A DNA stretch of 64,000 nt from Isoalcanivorax indicus (lineage in GTDB: Bacteria; Pseudomonadota; Gammaproteobacteria; Pseudomonadales; Alcanivoracaceae), in the NCBI RefSeq assembly GCF_003259185.1, contig NZ_QGMP01000001.1, forward strand, positions 372,001-436,000, given 5' to 3'. How positions within the stretch are numbered: position 1 is the first letter of the stretch; each line of letters opens with the position of its first letter. Below the pieces are notes generated by a model that did no database searches, was not told where the DNA came from, and saw only the letters and a program-made list of their open reading frames with translations. Of the stretch, positions 39,602 through 47,993 are shown one piece after another. The position numbers were made by a program, and so were the translations under genes.

Positions 39602-39708
39602 TATCCTCCGAATTTACAAAATAATCCGGTTCTCCGTTGCCGTGCCTGCCGGGCTTCGGTAAAGATGGAGGTACGGCGGCAACGCCGTGCAGCCAGGGAG
39701 AACAGGAC

Positions 39709-39867
39709 ATGGACATCATCCGTATCATTTTCGCCGTATTGCTGCCGCCACTGGGCGTATTCCTGCAGGTGGGTATCGGTGGCGCCTTCTGGCTCAATAT
39801 CCTGCTGACATTGCTGGGTTACTTTCCGGGTGTCATCCATGCGGTATATATCATCGGCAAGAAGTAG
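39709..39867 (+). CDS. Pmp3/YqaE-family small membrane protein
   Basis: The 52-residue peptide is a two-helix membrane proteolipid of the Pmp3 (UPF0057) family: IIFAVLLPPLGVFLQVGIGGAFWLNI and the second helix LLTLLGYFPGVIHAVYII carry the family residues LPPLGVFL and PGVIHA. Homologues respond to osmotic and salt stress. ATG at 39709, with AGGGAGAACAGG upstream. It stands alone between purA and the signalling gene. Confidence 0.9.
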   Translation: MDIIRIIFAVLLPPLGVFLQVGIGGAFWLNILLTLLGYFPGVIHAVYIIGKK

Positions 39868-39921
39868 CGCGCGGCCGCGGGCGCGGCGGCAGTGCACTGA
39901 ACATCAAGGGGAAGCGCTGGC

Positions 39922-42369
39922 ATGACAGAAGACGCATACGCCGAAAAAATGAAGGCGCTGCGGCTGCAGTACCTGAAGACCCTGCCCGAGCATGCCCGCG
40001 TGCTGAACGAGCACTGGCGCCGTTTGCGCCATGTCAGCTGGGAAGCGCAATCGGTACAGGCCATGTACCAGGCGGCTCACAAGCTGGCGGGTAGTGGTGC
40101 CACCTTTGGTTTCAGTGACATCACTGACAAAGGGCGTGCACTGGAACAGCTGCTGGTGCCCATGATTGAAACGGGTGAGGTGGCGGCGCCCGCACGGCGG
40201 GAGGCCATCCACAATGCCTTGAAGGCACTGATCAGTGCCATGGAAGCCGCCCTGCGGGGTCGCCGCCCGGCTGAGCCGGCCGCACCGGTGGCGGCCGTGC
40301 CCGGCGCCGCCGCCCGCGGTGCGCGGATTGCCCTGGTGGAAGATGACGAGATGGTGGCGGGTCAGCTGCGTCTGTGGCTGGAGGAAGCCGGTTACGATGC
40401 CATCTGGTTTACCACGCCCGAGGATTTCGAACAGTCACTCAGTCAAGGGCACGTTGACCTGTTGCTGCTGGATGTGAGCTTCCCGGACGCGCCCCTGGGG
40501 GGCGTTGACTGGCTGGTGGCGGTACGCGACCGGCTGGGGCAGCGCCTGCCGGTGGTGATGCTGTCGGCGCGCACGGACATGACCTCCCGCCTGCGTGCCA
40601 TGCGTGCCGGGGCGGCCAGTTACTTGCCCAAGCCGGTGGCGCGCGAAGATCTGGTCTCGCGGGTGCACAGCCTGCTGGAGCATCGCGAAGCGGATCGCCC
40701 GCGGGTGTTGCTGGTGGATGATGATGTGGCCCTGTGCAGCTGGATCACCACGGTGCTGGATGAGCAGGGCTTCAGCGTGCGCGCCCTGAATCAGCCGCTG
40801 GGCATTCTGGATGCCCTGGAGCGCGCCCGGCCCGATGTGCTGGTGCTGGACTACCAGATGCCGGGCATCAATGGCGTCGAGGTGGCGCGGCTGCTGCGCC
40901 AGGATCCGCGCTATCTGGATATTCCGATCCTGTTTGTGTCGGGCGACCCCGAAGCCCTGTCCCGGCAGCACGATTTCAGCATTGTCGGCAATGCCTTCCT
41001 GAGCAAGCCGCTGGACCCCGTGCAACTGGGCATGTCCCTGCGCAATCTGCAGCAGCAGGCGCGCCAGGTGTCGAGCCGGATTCGTATGGCCAGTGCCCGG
41101 CAGCGGCCGGAGGGGCTGCAGAACCGGGCGTTTTTCCTGTCGGCTCTGAATGAAGCGCTGGGTGCCCAGCGGCTCGCCAGCGGCAGCGGCAGCGGCAGCG
41201 GTGAGCTGTTGCTGCACCTTGTGGTGCATAACAGCGATTACCTGCGCCAGCGTCATGGTGTGCTCGGCGCCGCCAGCATTCATGACCGGATCGAGCAAGC
41301 GCTGGCAGGACGCCCGGAGGTCGAGGGGCGTGGTTGCATCTGGGGCGAATTCACTTACCTGCTGCGGCTGTCCCTGCCGGAAGGTGAACTGGCGGAGGAA
41401 TATGCGGAGACCCTGCGTCAGGCCCTGCAGAGCAAGGATTTTGTCGGTGGCGAAGGGCAGAGCGCCGAGTTTTCCGTAGGGGGCGTGGTGCTTGACGGCA
41501 GCCATGCCAGCGTCGAGCAGCTGTTGCGCACCGCCGAGAAGGCGTGCGCCGAAGCGCTGCGCGACAAGAGCACCGGCACGGTGCTGGCCGCCACCGACCG
41601 CACGGCGGCGCGCAAACCGGCGGATGACGCCCTGCGCCAGGCGATCAAGGCCCGCAACTACCGGCTGATGTTCCAGCCGATCGTCAATCTGGAGAGCAAT
41701 GAGCCGCTGTTCGAGGCTTCCCTGCGCCTGGAGGACGCGGCGGGCAACAGCTACCTGCCGGCCCAGTTCCTGGAATTCGTGGAGCGCTATGCCGAGGGAG
41801 GGCTCACCGGCCTGGATCGCTGGGTCATCGAGCGCACGGTGCAGGAAATGACCCAGTTGCGTGGCAAGGAGGCCGAATCCTGGGCCGTGGTGATCCGCCT
41901 GTCGCCGACCGATGAGACGCTGGACAAGCTGTTGCCCTTTATTGCCAACGTGGTGCAGAACTCGCGCCTGAAGGGTTCCCGCCGTGTCTACTTCTCGTTG
42001 CCGGAGTCCTTTGTCATGCGCCAGCCTGCCCGGGTGGCCACCCTGTTCGAGCATCTGCGCAAGATGAACTGCGGCGTGATGATCGACGAGGTCGCCGGAG
42101 GGAGCAGCACGGAAGGGCTGATGAGCGAGATGCCGGCGCCGGACATGATCAAGCTGGCGGTGGAGTGGAACCAGCACATCCGGCAGCGGGACCAGGCGGG
42201 CCCGGTGCTGGCCCGCCTGGCGAGCTATGTCGGCGGCACCGATAACCTGGTGGCGGCCGGTATCGAGGATACGCAGTTGTTTGCGTCCTTCTGGGACGCG
42301 GGGATCCGCAACTTTCAGGGCTTCTTCATTCAGGAGCCGTCCGAGGCGCTGGCCTGGGAGGCCCATTGA
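39922..42369 (+). CDS. HPt-REC-REC-degenerate GGDEF-EAL signalling protein
   Basis: The 815-residue protein is built in this order. HPt domain (about 10-110), phosphoacceptor His53 in AHKLAGSGATFGF. First receiver (about 134-254), Asp184 with E140-D141-D142 and Lys237. Second receiver (about 261-376), Asp310 with DDD at 266-268 and Lys362. Degenerate GGDEF (about 395-560), with WGEF at the catalytic position. EAL-like domain (about 575-800), EAL replaced by EAS in LFEASLRLED. Both output domains look catalytically dead, so it probably receives phosphate and binds c-di-GMP or a partner. The EAL half resembles the FimX-like protein at the window start. A Ser-Gly repeat (four GGCAGC units near 41179) marks an interdomain linker. 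Confidence 0.85.
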   Translation: MTEDAYAEKMKALRLQYLKTLPEHARVLNEHWRRLRHVSWEAQSVQAMYQAAHKLAGSGATFGFSDITDKGRALEQLLVPMIETGEVAAPARREAIHNALKALISAMEAALRGRRPAEPAAPVAAVPGAAARGARIALVEDDEMVAGQLRLWLEEAGYDAIWFTTPEDFEQSLSQGHVDLLLLDVSFPDAPLGGVDWLVAVRDRLGQRLPVVMLSARTDMTSRLRAMRAGAASYLPKPVAREDLVSRVHSLLEHREADRPRVLLVDDDVALCSWITTVLDEQGFSVRALNQPLGILDALERARPDVLVLDYQMPGINGVEVARLLRQDPRYLDIPILFVSGDPEALSRQHDFSIVGNAFLSKPLDPVQLGMSLRNLQQQARQVSSRIRMASARQRPEGLQNRAFFLSALNEALGAQRLASGSGSGSGELLLHLVVHNSDYLRQRHGVLGAASIHDRIEQALAGRPEVEGRGCIWGEFTYLLRLSLPEGELAEEYAETLRQALQSKDFVGGEGQSAEFSVGGVVLDGSHASVEQLLRTAEKACAEALRDKSTGTVLAATDRTAARKPADDALRQAIKARNYRLMFQPIVNLESNEPLFEASLRLEDAAGNSYLPAQFLEFVERYAEGGLTGLDRWVIERTVQEMTQLRGKEAESWAVVIRLSPTDETLDKLLPFIANVVQNSRLKGSRRVYFSLPESFVMRQPARVATLFEHLRKMNCGVMIDEVAGGSSTEGLMSEMPAPDMIKLAVEWNQHIRQRDQAGPVLARLASYVGGTDNLVAAGIEDTQLFASFWDAGIRNFQGFFIQEPSEALAWEAH

Positions 42370-42373
42370 GCGC

Positions 42374-42649
42374 TTACTTGCGTCGTTTGATGGTCAGCAC
42401 CAGAACGATGACGAGCACGATGGCGCCCGCCGGGAAGAACAGCAGTACATTGCGGCGCTTCTCGGCGCGTTCACGCTCGGCGTCGTCGATGGGGCGAATC
42501 TCCTGGGGCTGGAACACCGAAGAGGCCTGGGCGGGCGTGGCGACTGGCGGCAGAGAGGCTGTCACCGAGACGGCCAGCACCAGGGCCAGACCGGCAATCA
42601 GGCGGCGCAGGGCGCGGGTCAGGCGGGGAACGTGCGCTGTAGCGTGCAT
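42374..42649 (-). CDS. Small predicted membrane protein
   Basis: The 91-residue sequence has an N-terminal signal or anchor (RLIAGLALVLAVSVTASL), a short polar middle with PIDDAERERAEKRRN, and a C-terminal transmembrane helix (VLLFFPAGAIVLVIVLVLTI) ending in a basic KRRK. It could be a small bitopic inner-membrane protein. I do not recognise a family. It ends 4 bp from the convergent signalling gene. Confidence 0.6.
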   Translation of the reverse strand: MHATAHVPRLTRALRRLIAGLALVLAVSVTASLPPVATPAQASSVFQPQEIRPIDDAERERAEKRRNVLLFFPAGAIVLVIVLVLTIKRRK

Positions 42650-42717
42650 GCAAGTACCTCAGAATGGCTGGGTCTCAGAATAGCAGGACCTCAGACGGGT
42701 TCAGGCGGTCCGCAGAC

Positions 42718-42742
42718 AAAAAAGGCTCCCATCGGGAGCCTT
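42718..42742 (-). terminator. Distal terminator downstream of tRNA-Leu
   Basis: Read on the minus strand, AAGGCTCCC and GGGAGCCTT pair over 9 bp with a 3-nt loop, followed by a run of T. It lies just beyond the second copy of the tRNA 3' end. Confidence 0.8.
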
Positions 42743-42751
42743 CCTTATAAC

Positions 42752-42767
42752 TGGTGCCGAGGAGAGG
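42752..42767 (-). repeat. Second copy of the tRNA-Leu 3' end
   Basis: TGGTGCCGAGGAGAGG is identical to the CCA-terminal 16 bases of the tRNA-Leu gene at 42885-42900. Each copy is followed on the minus strand by a GGCTCCC/GGGAGCC hairpin, so a unit of about 45 bp is duplicated. It has no D or anticodon arm and cannot be a working tRNA. Confidence 0.85.
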
Positions 42768-42859
42768 GCAAAAAGCACTGCTTTTTGCGCCTGCGCAGCG
42801 ACGGGGTATCGCCCGTCGCGTCTCGGCGCTGGCCGGGAGTCCGACCGAGAAACAAGAGA

Positions 42860-42875
42860 GGCTCCCGTGGGAGCC
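42860..42875 (-). terminator. Proximal hairpin after tRNA-Leu
   Basis: GGCTCCC and GGGAGCC pair over 7 bp with a 2-nt loop, followed on the minus strand by TCTCTTGTTT. It is a weaker version of the distal terminator. Confidence 0.5.
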
Positions 42876-42884
42876 CTCAATAAT

Positions 42885-42971
42885 TGGTGCCGAGGAGAGG
42901 ACTTGAACCTCCACGCCCTTTCGAGCACTAGCACCTGAAGCTAGCGTGTCTACCAATTTCACCACCTCGGC
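42885..42971 (-). tRNA. tRNA-Leu (anticodon CAG)
   Basis: The 87-nt gene folds as a type II tRNA: acceptor GCCGAGG/CCTCGGC, D arm with TTGGTAGACAC, anticodon stem CTAGC/GCTAG around the loop TTCAGGT (anticodon CAG), a long variable arm (TGCTCGAAAGGGCGT), T arm GAGGTTCAAGTCCTC, discriminator A and encoded CCA. It decodes CUG, the commonest leucine codon in GC-rich genomes. Confidence 0.96.
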
Positions 42972-43003
42972 AGTCGGGGGTTATTGCCCCCGAGAGCGCG
43001 CGT

Positions 43004-43031
43004 ATTCTAGTACACCCGCGTGCCATGTCAA
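43004..43031 (-). promoter_or_regulatory. Promoter of tRNA-Leu
   Basis: On the minus strand, TTGACA (complement of 43026-43031) and TAGAAT (complement of 43004-43009) are separated by 16 bp, with the tRNA 5' end 32 bp after the -10. Confidence 0.75.
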
Positions 43032-43195
43032 ACTTTTCCTGCAAATTTGTGTCCGAGTCAGCGAGTCCCCGATGCGGGCATGGTTGCGCCAGGCGACCGC
43101 AAGCCCCACTATTGGGGCACCATTCACTTTTTTGAGGCGGCCGGAAGCCGCATTCAATGCGTCCGAGGGGCGCCTCCTCAGGAAAACCGATTTAT

Positions 43196-45688
43196 ATGAG
43201 CAAGAAAACCAGAAGTTACCGTGACCCGGAAGAGGCACGGGAAGCTTCGCGTTATGAGCGCCCGGTGGCAAGCCGGGAACTGATACTGCACGTTCTCAAC
43301 GACCAGGGTCGCCCCCTTACCCGCGACCAGCTGGAAGACCTGCTGGACATCCCCGACCACGATGATGACCGCGAGGCCCTGCGCCGCCGCCTGAAGGCGA
43401 TGTTGCGCGATGGCCAGCTGGTGCAGAACCGGCGCGGGCAATATGGCGTGGCCGATCGCATGAACCTGATTCCCGGCCGCGTGGTCGGGCACAAGGACGG
43501 CTTCGGCTTCGTCGTCACCGACACCCAGGGCGAGGACGACCTGTTCCTGTCACCGCGCCAGATGCAGACGGTGATGGACGGCGACCGGGTCATGGTCAGC
43601 GTGGAAGGGCGCAACCGCTTCGGCAAGCTGGAAGCCCGCATCGTCGAGATCATCGAGCGGGCCAGTGCCGAGGTGGTCGGGCGCTTCGTCTTTACTGCTG
43701 CGGGGCCGGGCATTGAGCCGGCCAACCGGCGCCAGACCAACGACGTACTGATTACGGACATGAACGGCCTGCGTGTCGAGCCGGGCGACCATGTGCGCGC
43801 CGAGATTCTGGGCTATCCCACCGTCAAGGATCCGCACTTGCAGGTCAGGCTGATCGAGGTGATTGCCTCGCCGGACGAGCCGGGCATGGAAGTCGAGGTG
43901 GCCCTGCGCAGCCACGATATCCCGTTTGTCTGGCCGCCCGAGGTGGAGGCCGAAGCACGCGGCATCGAAGACACCGTGTCCGAGGCGGCCAAGGGCGGCC
44001 GCGTCGACCTGCGCGAGTTCCCGCTGGTCACCATTGATGGTGAAGACGCACGCGATTTCGATGATGCGGTCTATGTGGAGAAACGCCGCTGGCGGCGTGG
44101 CTGGCGGCTGATCGTGGCCATCGCCGATGTCTCCCACTATGTCAGGCCGGGTTCGCCGCTGGATACCGAAGCGCATCGCCGGGGCACCTCGGTCTACTTC
44201 CCCAACCGGGTGGTGCCGATGCTGCCAGAGAAGCTGTCCAACGGCCTCTGTTCGCTGAATCCGGACGTGGACCGCCTGTGTCTGTTCTGCGAGATGCAGA
44301 TTTCCGCCAATGGGCGGCTGACCGGCTACAGCTTTGGCGAGGGCGTCATGCGCTCCGTCAAGCGGCTGACCTATACCCAGGTGGGCGCCCTGATCGAGCA
44401 ACCGGACAGTGAGGCGGCGCAAACCCTGCGTGCTGAGTTGCCGAAGCCGGTGCTGACCGCGCTGACCGAGTTCCACGGCCTGTACCAGGCCCTGCGTGCC
44501 CGCCGTGAAGAGCGTGGCGCCATCGACTTCGAAACCGTGGAAACCAAGGTGCTCTTCGATGAGCAGAAGAAGATCAGCGCCATCGAGCCTGCGCATCGCA
44601 ATGTGGCCCACATGATGATCGAGGAGGCCATGCTGGCCGCCAATATCAGTGCCGCCAAGCTGCTGGAAAAGGCCGCCGTGCCGGCCCTGTTCCGCAACCA
44701 CGAGCCGCCGAAGAACGAGAAGCTGGAGTCCCTGCGCGAATTCCTCGGGCCGCTGGGCGTCAAGCTGGCCTGGACCGAAAAGGACGGTGCCGCCACGCCT
44801 GCCGTCTTCCAGAAGCTGGGCAAGGCGATTGCCAAACGGCCGGACCGGATCCTGATTCAGACGGTGATGCTGCGCTCGCTGACCCAGGCTCGCTACAGCG
44901 CCGAAAACAAGGGCCACTTCGGGCTGGCGTACGGCGCCTATACGCACTTTACCTCGCCGATCCGGCGTTACCCGGACCTGCTGGTGCATCGCGCCCTGCG
45001 TTACCTGATTCGCAACGGCAAGGAGCCGAAGCACACCCAGAACCCGGGCAAGCTGGCGGCGCTGGACAAGGCGCAGATTCTGCCCTACGACACCAACCAT
45101 ATGGTGGCTCTGGGCGAGCACTGCTCCATGGCCGAGCGGCGCGCGGATGACGCCGCGCGGGATGTGATGCAGTGGCTCAAATGCCAGTACATGCTGCAAC
45201 ACATCGGTGATGTGTTCGAGGGTGTGATCAGTGGCGTGACCGGCTTCGGCCTGTTTGTGCAGATCAATGATCTGTACGTGGATGGCCTGGTGCACGTCGC
45301 CAATCTGGACAGCGATTACTATCGCCATGACGAGAAGCGCCATTGTCTGGTAGGCGAGTCGTCCGGGCGCAAGTTCCGTCTGGGCGATGCCGTAAAGGTG
45401 CGCGTGGCGGCCGTTCATGTGGAAGATCGCAAGGTCGATCTGCAACTGGCGGACGAGTCGGGCACGCGCGGCCGGGGCCGCAACGACAAGGGGCCGGGCC
45501 CGGTACGCAAGGCGCTCGCCGAGGGGCGGATCAATACCGGCGGCGCTGGCAAGAAGGCATCCTCCGGCGGTCGCAAGCCGAAGAAGGCGGCAGCCAAGCC
45601 GTCGGGGAGCGCACCGAAGAAAGCGGCGGCCGACAAGACTGGCGCGGAAGGCAAGCGCAGCGGCAGCTCACGCCGTCGGCGGCGTTGA
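43196..45688 (+). CDS. rnr: Ribonuclease R
   Basis: RNase R is a processive 3'-5' exonuclease that degrades structured RNA and takes part in rRNA quality control and trans-translation. The 830-residue protein has a winged-helix N-terminus, cold-shock domains (HKDGFGFVVTDTQGEDDLFL), the RNB catalytic core with DGEDARDFDDAVYVE metal ligands and TSPIRRYPDLLVHR, then an S1 domain (FEGVISGVTGFGLFVQIND). A Lys/Gly/Ser-rich basic tail of about 65 residues ends the protein. ATG at 43196. rlmB follows after 30 bp, as in enterics and Pseudomonas. Confidence 0.97.
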   Translation: MSKKTRSYRDPEEAREASRYERPVASRELILHVLNDQGRPLTRDQLEDLLDIPDHDDDREALRRRLKAMLRDGQLVQNRRGQYGVADRMNLIPGRVVGHKDGFGFVVTDTQGEDDLFLSPRQMQTVMDGDRVMVSVEGRNRFGKLEARIVEIIERASAEVVGRFVFTAAGPGIEPANRRQTNDVLITDMNGLRVEPGDHVRAEILGYPTVKDPHLQVRLIEVIASPDEPGMEVEVALRSHDIPFVWPPEVEAEARGIEDTVSEAAKGGRVDLREFPLVTIDGEDARDFDDAVYVEKRRWRRGWRLIVAIADVSHYVRPGSPLDTEAHRRGTSVYFPNRVVPMLPEKLSNGLCSLNPDVDRLCLFCEMQISANGRLTGYSFGEGVMRSVKRLTYTQVGALIEQPDSEAAQTLRAELPKPVLTALTEFHGLYQALRARREERGAIDFETVETKVLFDEQKKISAIEPAHRNVAHMMIEEAMLAANISAAKLLEKAAVPALFRNHEPPKNEKLESLREFLGPLGVKLAWTEKDGAATPAVFQKLGKAIAKRPDRILIQTVMLRSLTQARYSAENKGHFGLAYGAYTHFTSPIRRYPDLLVHRALRYLIRNGKEPKHTQNPGKLAALDKAQILPYDTNHMVALGEHCSMAERRADDAARDVMQWLKCQYMLQHIGDVFEGVISGVTGFGLFVQINDLYVDGLVHVANLDSDYYRHDEKRHCLVGESSGRKFRLGDAVKVRVAAVHVEDRKVDLQLADESGTRGRGRNDKGPGPVRKALAEGRINTGGAGKKASSGGRKPKKAAAKPSGSAPKKAAADKTGAEGKRSGSSRRRRR

Positions 45689-45718
45689 ACCGCTAGCGCC
45701 TGAACAGGACAGAAACCC

Positions 45719-46474
45719 ATGAGCAAGCCGTTATGGTTTTCCGGTCTGCACGCGGTGGCGGCGATACTGCGCCATCGCCCCGAGGCAGTGCTGGAAATGT
45801 ATGTGCTGGAGAGCCGCGCCGAACGGGGCGAAGACCGTCTGGAGCGGCTTTGCGTTCAGGCTCGCCGCCAGGGCGTGTCGCCCCGTGCGGTGGGGCGGGA
45901 CGCGCTGGAGCGCCATGCCGGGCCTCAGCATCAGGGCGTTGCGGTGCGGGCGCGACCGCGCACCCCGGGGGACGACAACAGTCTGCCGGCGCATCTGGAG
46001 CGGCTGACGCGGCCGCCGTTGCTGCTGGTGCTGGACGGCGTTACCGACCCGCATAACCTGGGCGCCTGCCTGCGTACCGCTGATGCCGTCGGTGTGGATG
46101 GGGTGATTGTGCCGCGCCGCAACGCCTGCGGCCTGACCCCCGTGGCCTGCCGCAGCGCGGCGGGCGCCGCGGAGTCGGTGGCCTATTTCGAGGTGAACAA
46201 CCTGGCCCGCACGCTGGATGCGCTGCGGGCCGATGGTGTCTGGGTGGTCGGCACCGGCCGTGACAGCGGCAGCCAGCGGCTGCATGATTTCGTGCCCGAG
46301 GGTCCGCTGGCCGTGGTCATGGGCGCCGAGGGCGACGGCATGCGCCGCCTGACCCGCGACAAGTGCGACTATCTGCTGGAAATCCCCATGTGCGGTGAGG
46401 TTGAAAGCCTCAACGTTTCCGTCGCCTCAGCCGTGGTGCTCTACCATCTGGCCGCCCCCCGCCTGTCATCCTGA
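45719..46474 (+). CDS. rlmB: 23S rRNA (Gm2251) 2'-O-methyltransferase
   Basis: RlmB methylates the ribose of G2251 in the P loop of 23S rRNA. The 251-residue SPOUT enzyme has an L30e-like N-terminal substrate domain and the knotted C-terminal domain with LVLDGVTDPHNLGACLRTADA, GAEGDGMRRLTRDKCD and IPMCGEVESLNVSVASAV, which are the three SpoU motifs. It forms an operon with rnr. Confidence 0.96.
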   Translation: MSKPLWFSGLHAVAAILRHRPEAVLEMYVLESRAERGEDRLERLCVQARRQGVSPRAVGRDALERHAGPQHQGVAVRARPRTPGDDNSLPAHLERLTRPPLLLVLDGVTDPHNLGACLRTADAVGVDGVIVPRRNACGLTPVACRSAAGAAESVAYFEVNNLARTLDALRADGVWVVGTGRDSGSQRLHDFVPEGPLAVVMGAEGDGMRRLTRDKCDYLLEIPMCGEVESLNVSVASAVVLYHLAAPRLSS

Positions 46475-46479
46475 ACGCA

Positions 46480-47073
46480 CTATCGCAACTGGACCCGCAC
46501 CGCTGTATCCCTCTCCGGGGTGGGCAGCGGTGGCGGCAGACTGGTGCGCGGAGAAAAACGCTCATCGTCGTCGCCGGGTTGGCGCAGGAGGGGCGGGTGT
46601 TGCAGGCCGTCCAGAACGCTTTCCGGCGAGGCATACAGAGCGCCCTCCAGGGCTTCGCTGGCCATGCGTTCGGCGGGCAGGGGGGATAACGGAAAGCTGA
46701 TGTGGGTCGTGCGGTTGAAGCGGCGCGGTTCCGGGTAGCGCGGCTGCTGGTAGCCGTCGGCATTGCGCACGGCCTGCTCCAGATCTTCCGGGCCGGTCAC
46801 CTGATGCCAGGGTTTCTCGTAGCGCGCCGTGTCGGAGGGGGCGTCGGTGGTGCCCTGCGCCATGTCTGTGCTGTCACCATACTGGCGCTGCCAGGCCAGC
46901 ATGTCTGCCACAAAGGCCTGGGTGTCGGCATAGTGGCTGATATCCGGGCGTGGCGGCGGCGCGGCCTGGGCCGTCAGTACCAGCAGCGCCAGAATGCCCG
47001 CGATCAGTGTGGCCTGTGCCTGCCCCGGGCGGGCAGGGCGGCGGCGGTCAGCGGTTGCAGTCCGAGCAGGCAT
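46480..47073 (-). CDS. Secreted hypothetical protein, paralogue of upstream neighbour
   Basis: The 197-residue product (ATG at 47073) has a basic N-terminus followed by a hydrophobic signal (TLIAGILALLVLTAQA) and a Pro-rich mature part. HYADTQAFVADML, the WHQ/Y region and HISFPLSPLPAERMASEAL align with HYTDYSAFIVDIM and RSFPMANLDNQTLASSRLL in the gene upstream, so the two are diverged tandem duplicates. It overlaps the end of that gene by 26 bp. I recognise no family, and the function is unknown. Export to periplasm is likely. Confidence 0.6.
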   Translation of the reverse strand: MPARTATADRRRPARPGQAQATLIAGILALLVLTAQAAPPPRPDISHYADTQAFVADMLAWQRQYGDSTDMAQGTTDAPSDTARYEKPWHQVTGPEDLEQAVRNADGYQQPRYPEPRRFNRTTHISFPLSPLPAERMASEALEGALYASPESVLDGLQHPPLLRQPGDDDERFSPRTSLPPPLPTPERDTAVRVQLR

Positions 47074-47746
47074 AGATGTTGCTCCAGATGCCCAGCACGG
47101 CGCCATTGCCGTCGATCAGCATGCGGATGTTGCCGCGCTGGTCGAAGGCCAGTGGCAGAGCGCGTGGATCCTGTGTCTGTTCCCACCGGGCCTGCGTTGC
47201 CCGCTCACGATTGGCCTCATCAAGCTGCGCCAGACGGCGCTCGAGATCATCGCCGCGCCAGTCGGCGGGCAGCAGCACATAGGTGCTGCGCGGCAGCGGG
47301 CGCGGGGTGTCAGCGAGTTGTGTCAGCAGTCGTGACGACGCCAGTGTCTGGTTGTCCAGATTCGCCATCGGAAAGCTGCGCGAGGTGCTGCGGCCATGCC
47401 AGGTGCTGTGGCGTTGGTAGTCGAATGGCGTGCGGCTGTCCGCCTGGGCCACCGCATCGCTGAGGCTCGGCGTGCTGGCGGGCGGGCTCTGGGCCGCTTC
47501 CAGGTAGGTGTCAGGGCAGGCTTCGCGGTGGCGCAGTTTCTCGTCCTCAATGCGCTTGAACTGCATGATGTCGACAATGAAGGCGCTGTAGTCGGTGTAA
47601 TGCTCCAGCAGCGGTCGCTCCGGCAACACGATGGCAGTGTCGCAGTCAGCGGCCAGGGCCGGGGCGCTGCCCAGAGACAGCAGGCCCAGAGGCAGCAGGC
47701 CCAGGTGCAGCAGGCGGAGGGCCAGCCGGGTCAGGAAGGTCTTCAT
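47048..47746 (-). CDS. Secreted hypothetical protein
   Basis: The 232-residue product (ATG at 47746) has a clear signal peptide: basic MKTFLTRLALR, a Leu/Gly-rich core, and cleavage at ALAAD. The mature protein holds HYTDYSAFIVDIMQFKR, a central SFPMANLD region, PRSTYVLLPADWRG, and ends in a Cys-containing YACSDCNR. A further Cys pair near the N-terminus (DCDTA, ACPD) could form disulfides. It is the larger of two tandem paralogues. It lies between rlmB and the rpsF operon on the opposite strand. Family not recognised. Confidence 0.65.
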   Translation of the reverse strand: MKTFLTRLALRLLHLGLLPLGLLSLGSAPALAADCDTAIVLPERPLLEHYTDYSAFIVDIMQFKRIEDEKLRHREACPDTYLEAAQSPPASTPSLSDAVAQADSRTPFDYQRHSTWHGRSTSRSFPMANLDNQTLASSRLLTQLADTPRPLPRSTYVLLPADWRGDDLERRLAQLDEANRERATQARWEQTQDPRALPLAFDQRGNIRMLIDGNGAVLGIWSNIYACSDCNR

Positions 47747-47856
47747 GGGGTGTCCCCACTCTTTATTATTGTGATATTCGGGGCGCATCAGGTCGCGCGA
47801 CTCCAGAATACGGCTTGAGGCCGGGGCTGGCAACGGCCCCGGACAGGCGGTATCGC

Positions 47857-47885
47857 TTGAGTTTGCCGGGGCTGCGGGCTAGAAT
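47857..47885 (+). promoter_or_regulatory. Promoter of the rpsF operon
   Basis: TTGAGT (47857-47862) and TAGAAT (47880-47885) have an ideal 17-bp spacer, about 108 bp before the rpsF start, leaving room for a structured leader. Confidence 0.7.
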
Positions 47886-47925
47886 CGCGCCCCTTCCCCT
47901 GGTCGGCATCTATGTTACCCGGGGA

Positions 47926-47967
47926 CTCCTTGCTTCACCGCACGTTGCCCTGTGGCCTGTGCGGGAG
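47926..47967 (+). promoter_or_regulatory. Possible S6:S18-type autoregulatory leader hairpin
   Basis: CTCC/GGAG (47926-47929 with 47964-47967) and CGCAC/GTGCG (47939-47943 with 47959-47963) form a two-part stem with a one-sided 9-nt bulge. That resembles the ribosomal leader bound by S6:S18 upstream of rpsF in many bacteria. I did not fold it computationally. Confidence 0.35.
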
Positions 47968-47993
47968 GCTGCCCAATCCGAAAGGAGCATACA

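Noticed and set aside
39643-39690. GTTGCC...GGCAAC long-range pairing before the Pmp3-type gene
   Set aside because: The second arm has a 3-nt insertion and the loop is long; I could not tell it from chance in GC-rich sequence.
41179-41201. Four tandem GGCAGC hexamers as a phase-variation tract
   Set aside because: The unit is in frame and only lengthens a Ser-Gly linker, so slippage would not switch the gene off.
40435-42366. Long minus-strand open frame of 643 codons
   Set aside because: It is fully antisense to the HPt-REC-REC gene, has a His/Gln/Arg-rich composition typical of shadow frames, and no conserved domain.
42675-42965. Open frame beginning MVKLVDTLASGASARKG
   Set aside because: It is the antisense reading of the tRNA-Leu gene and its duplicated tail; this peptide is a well-known false call over tRNA-Leu genes.
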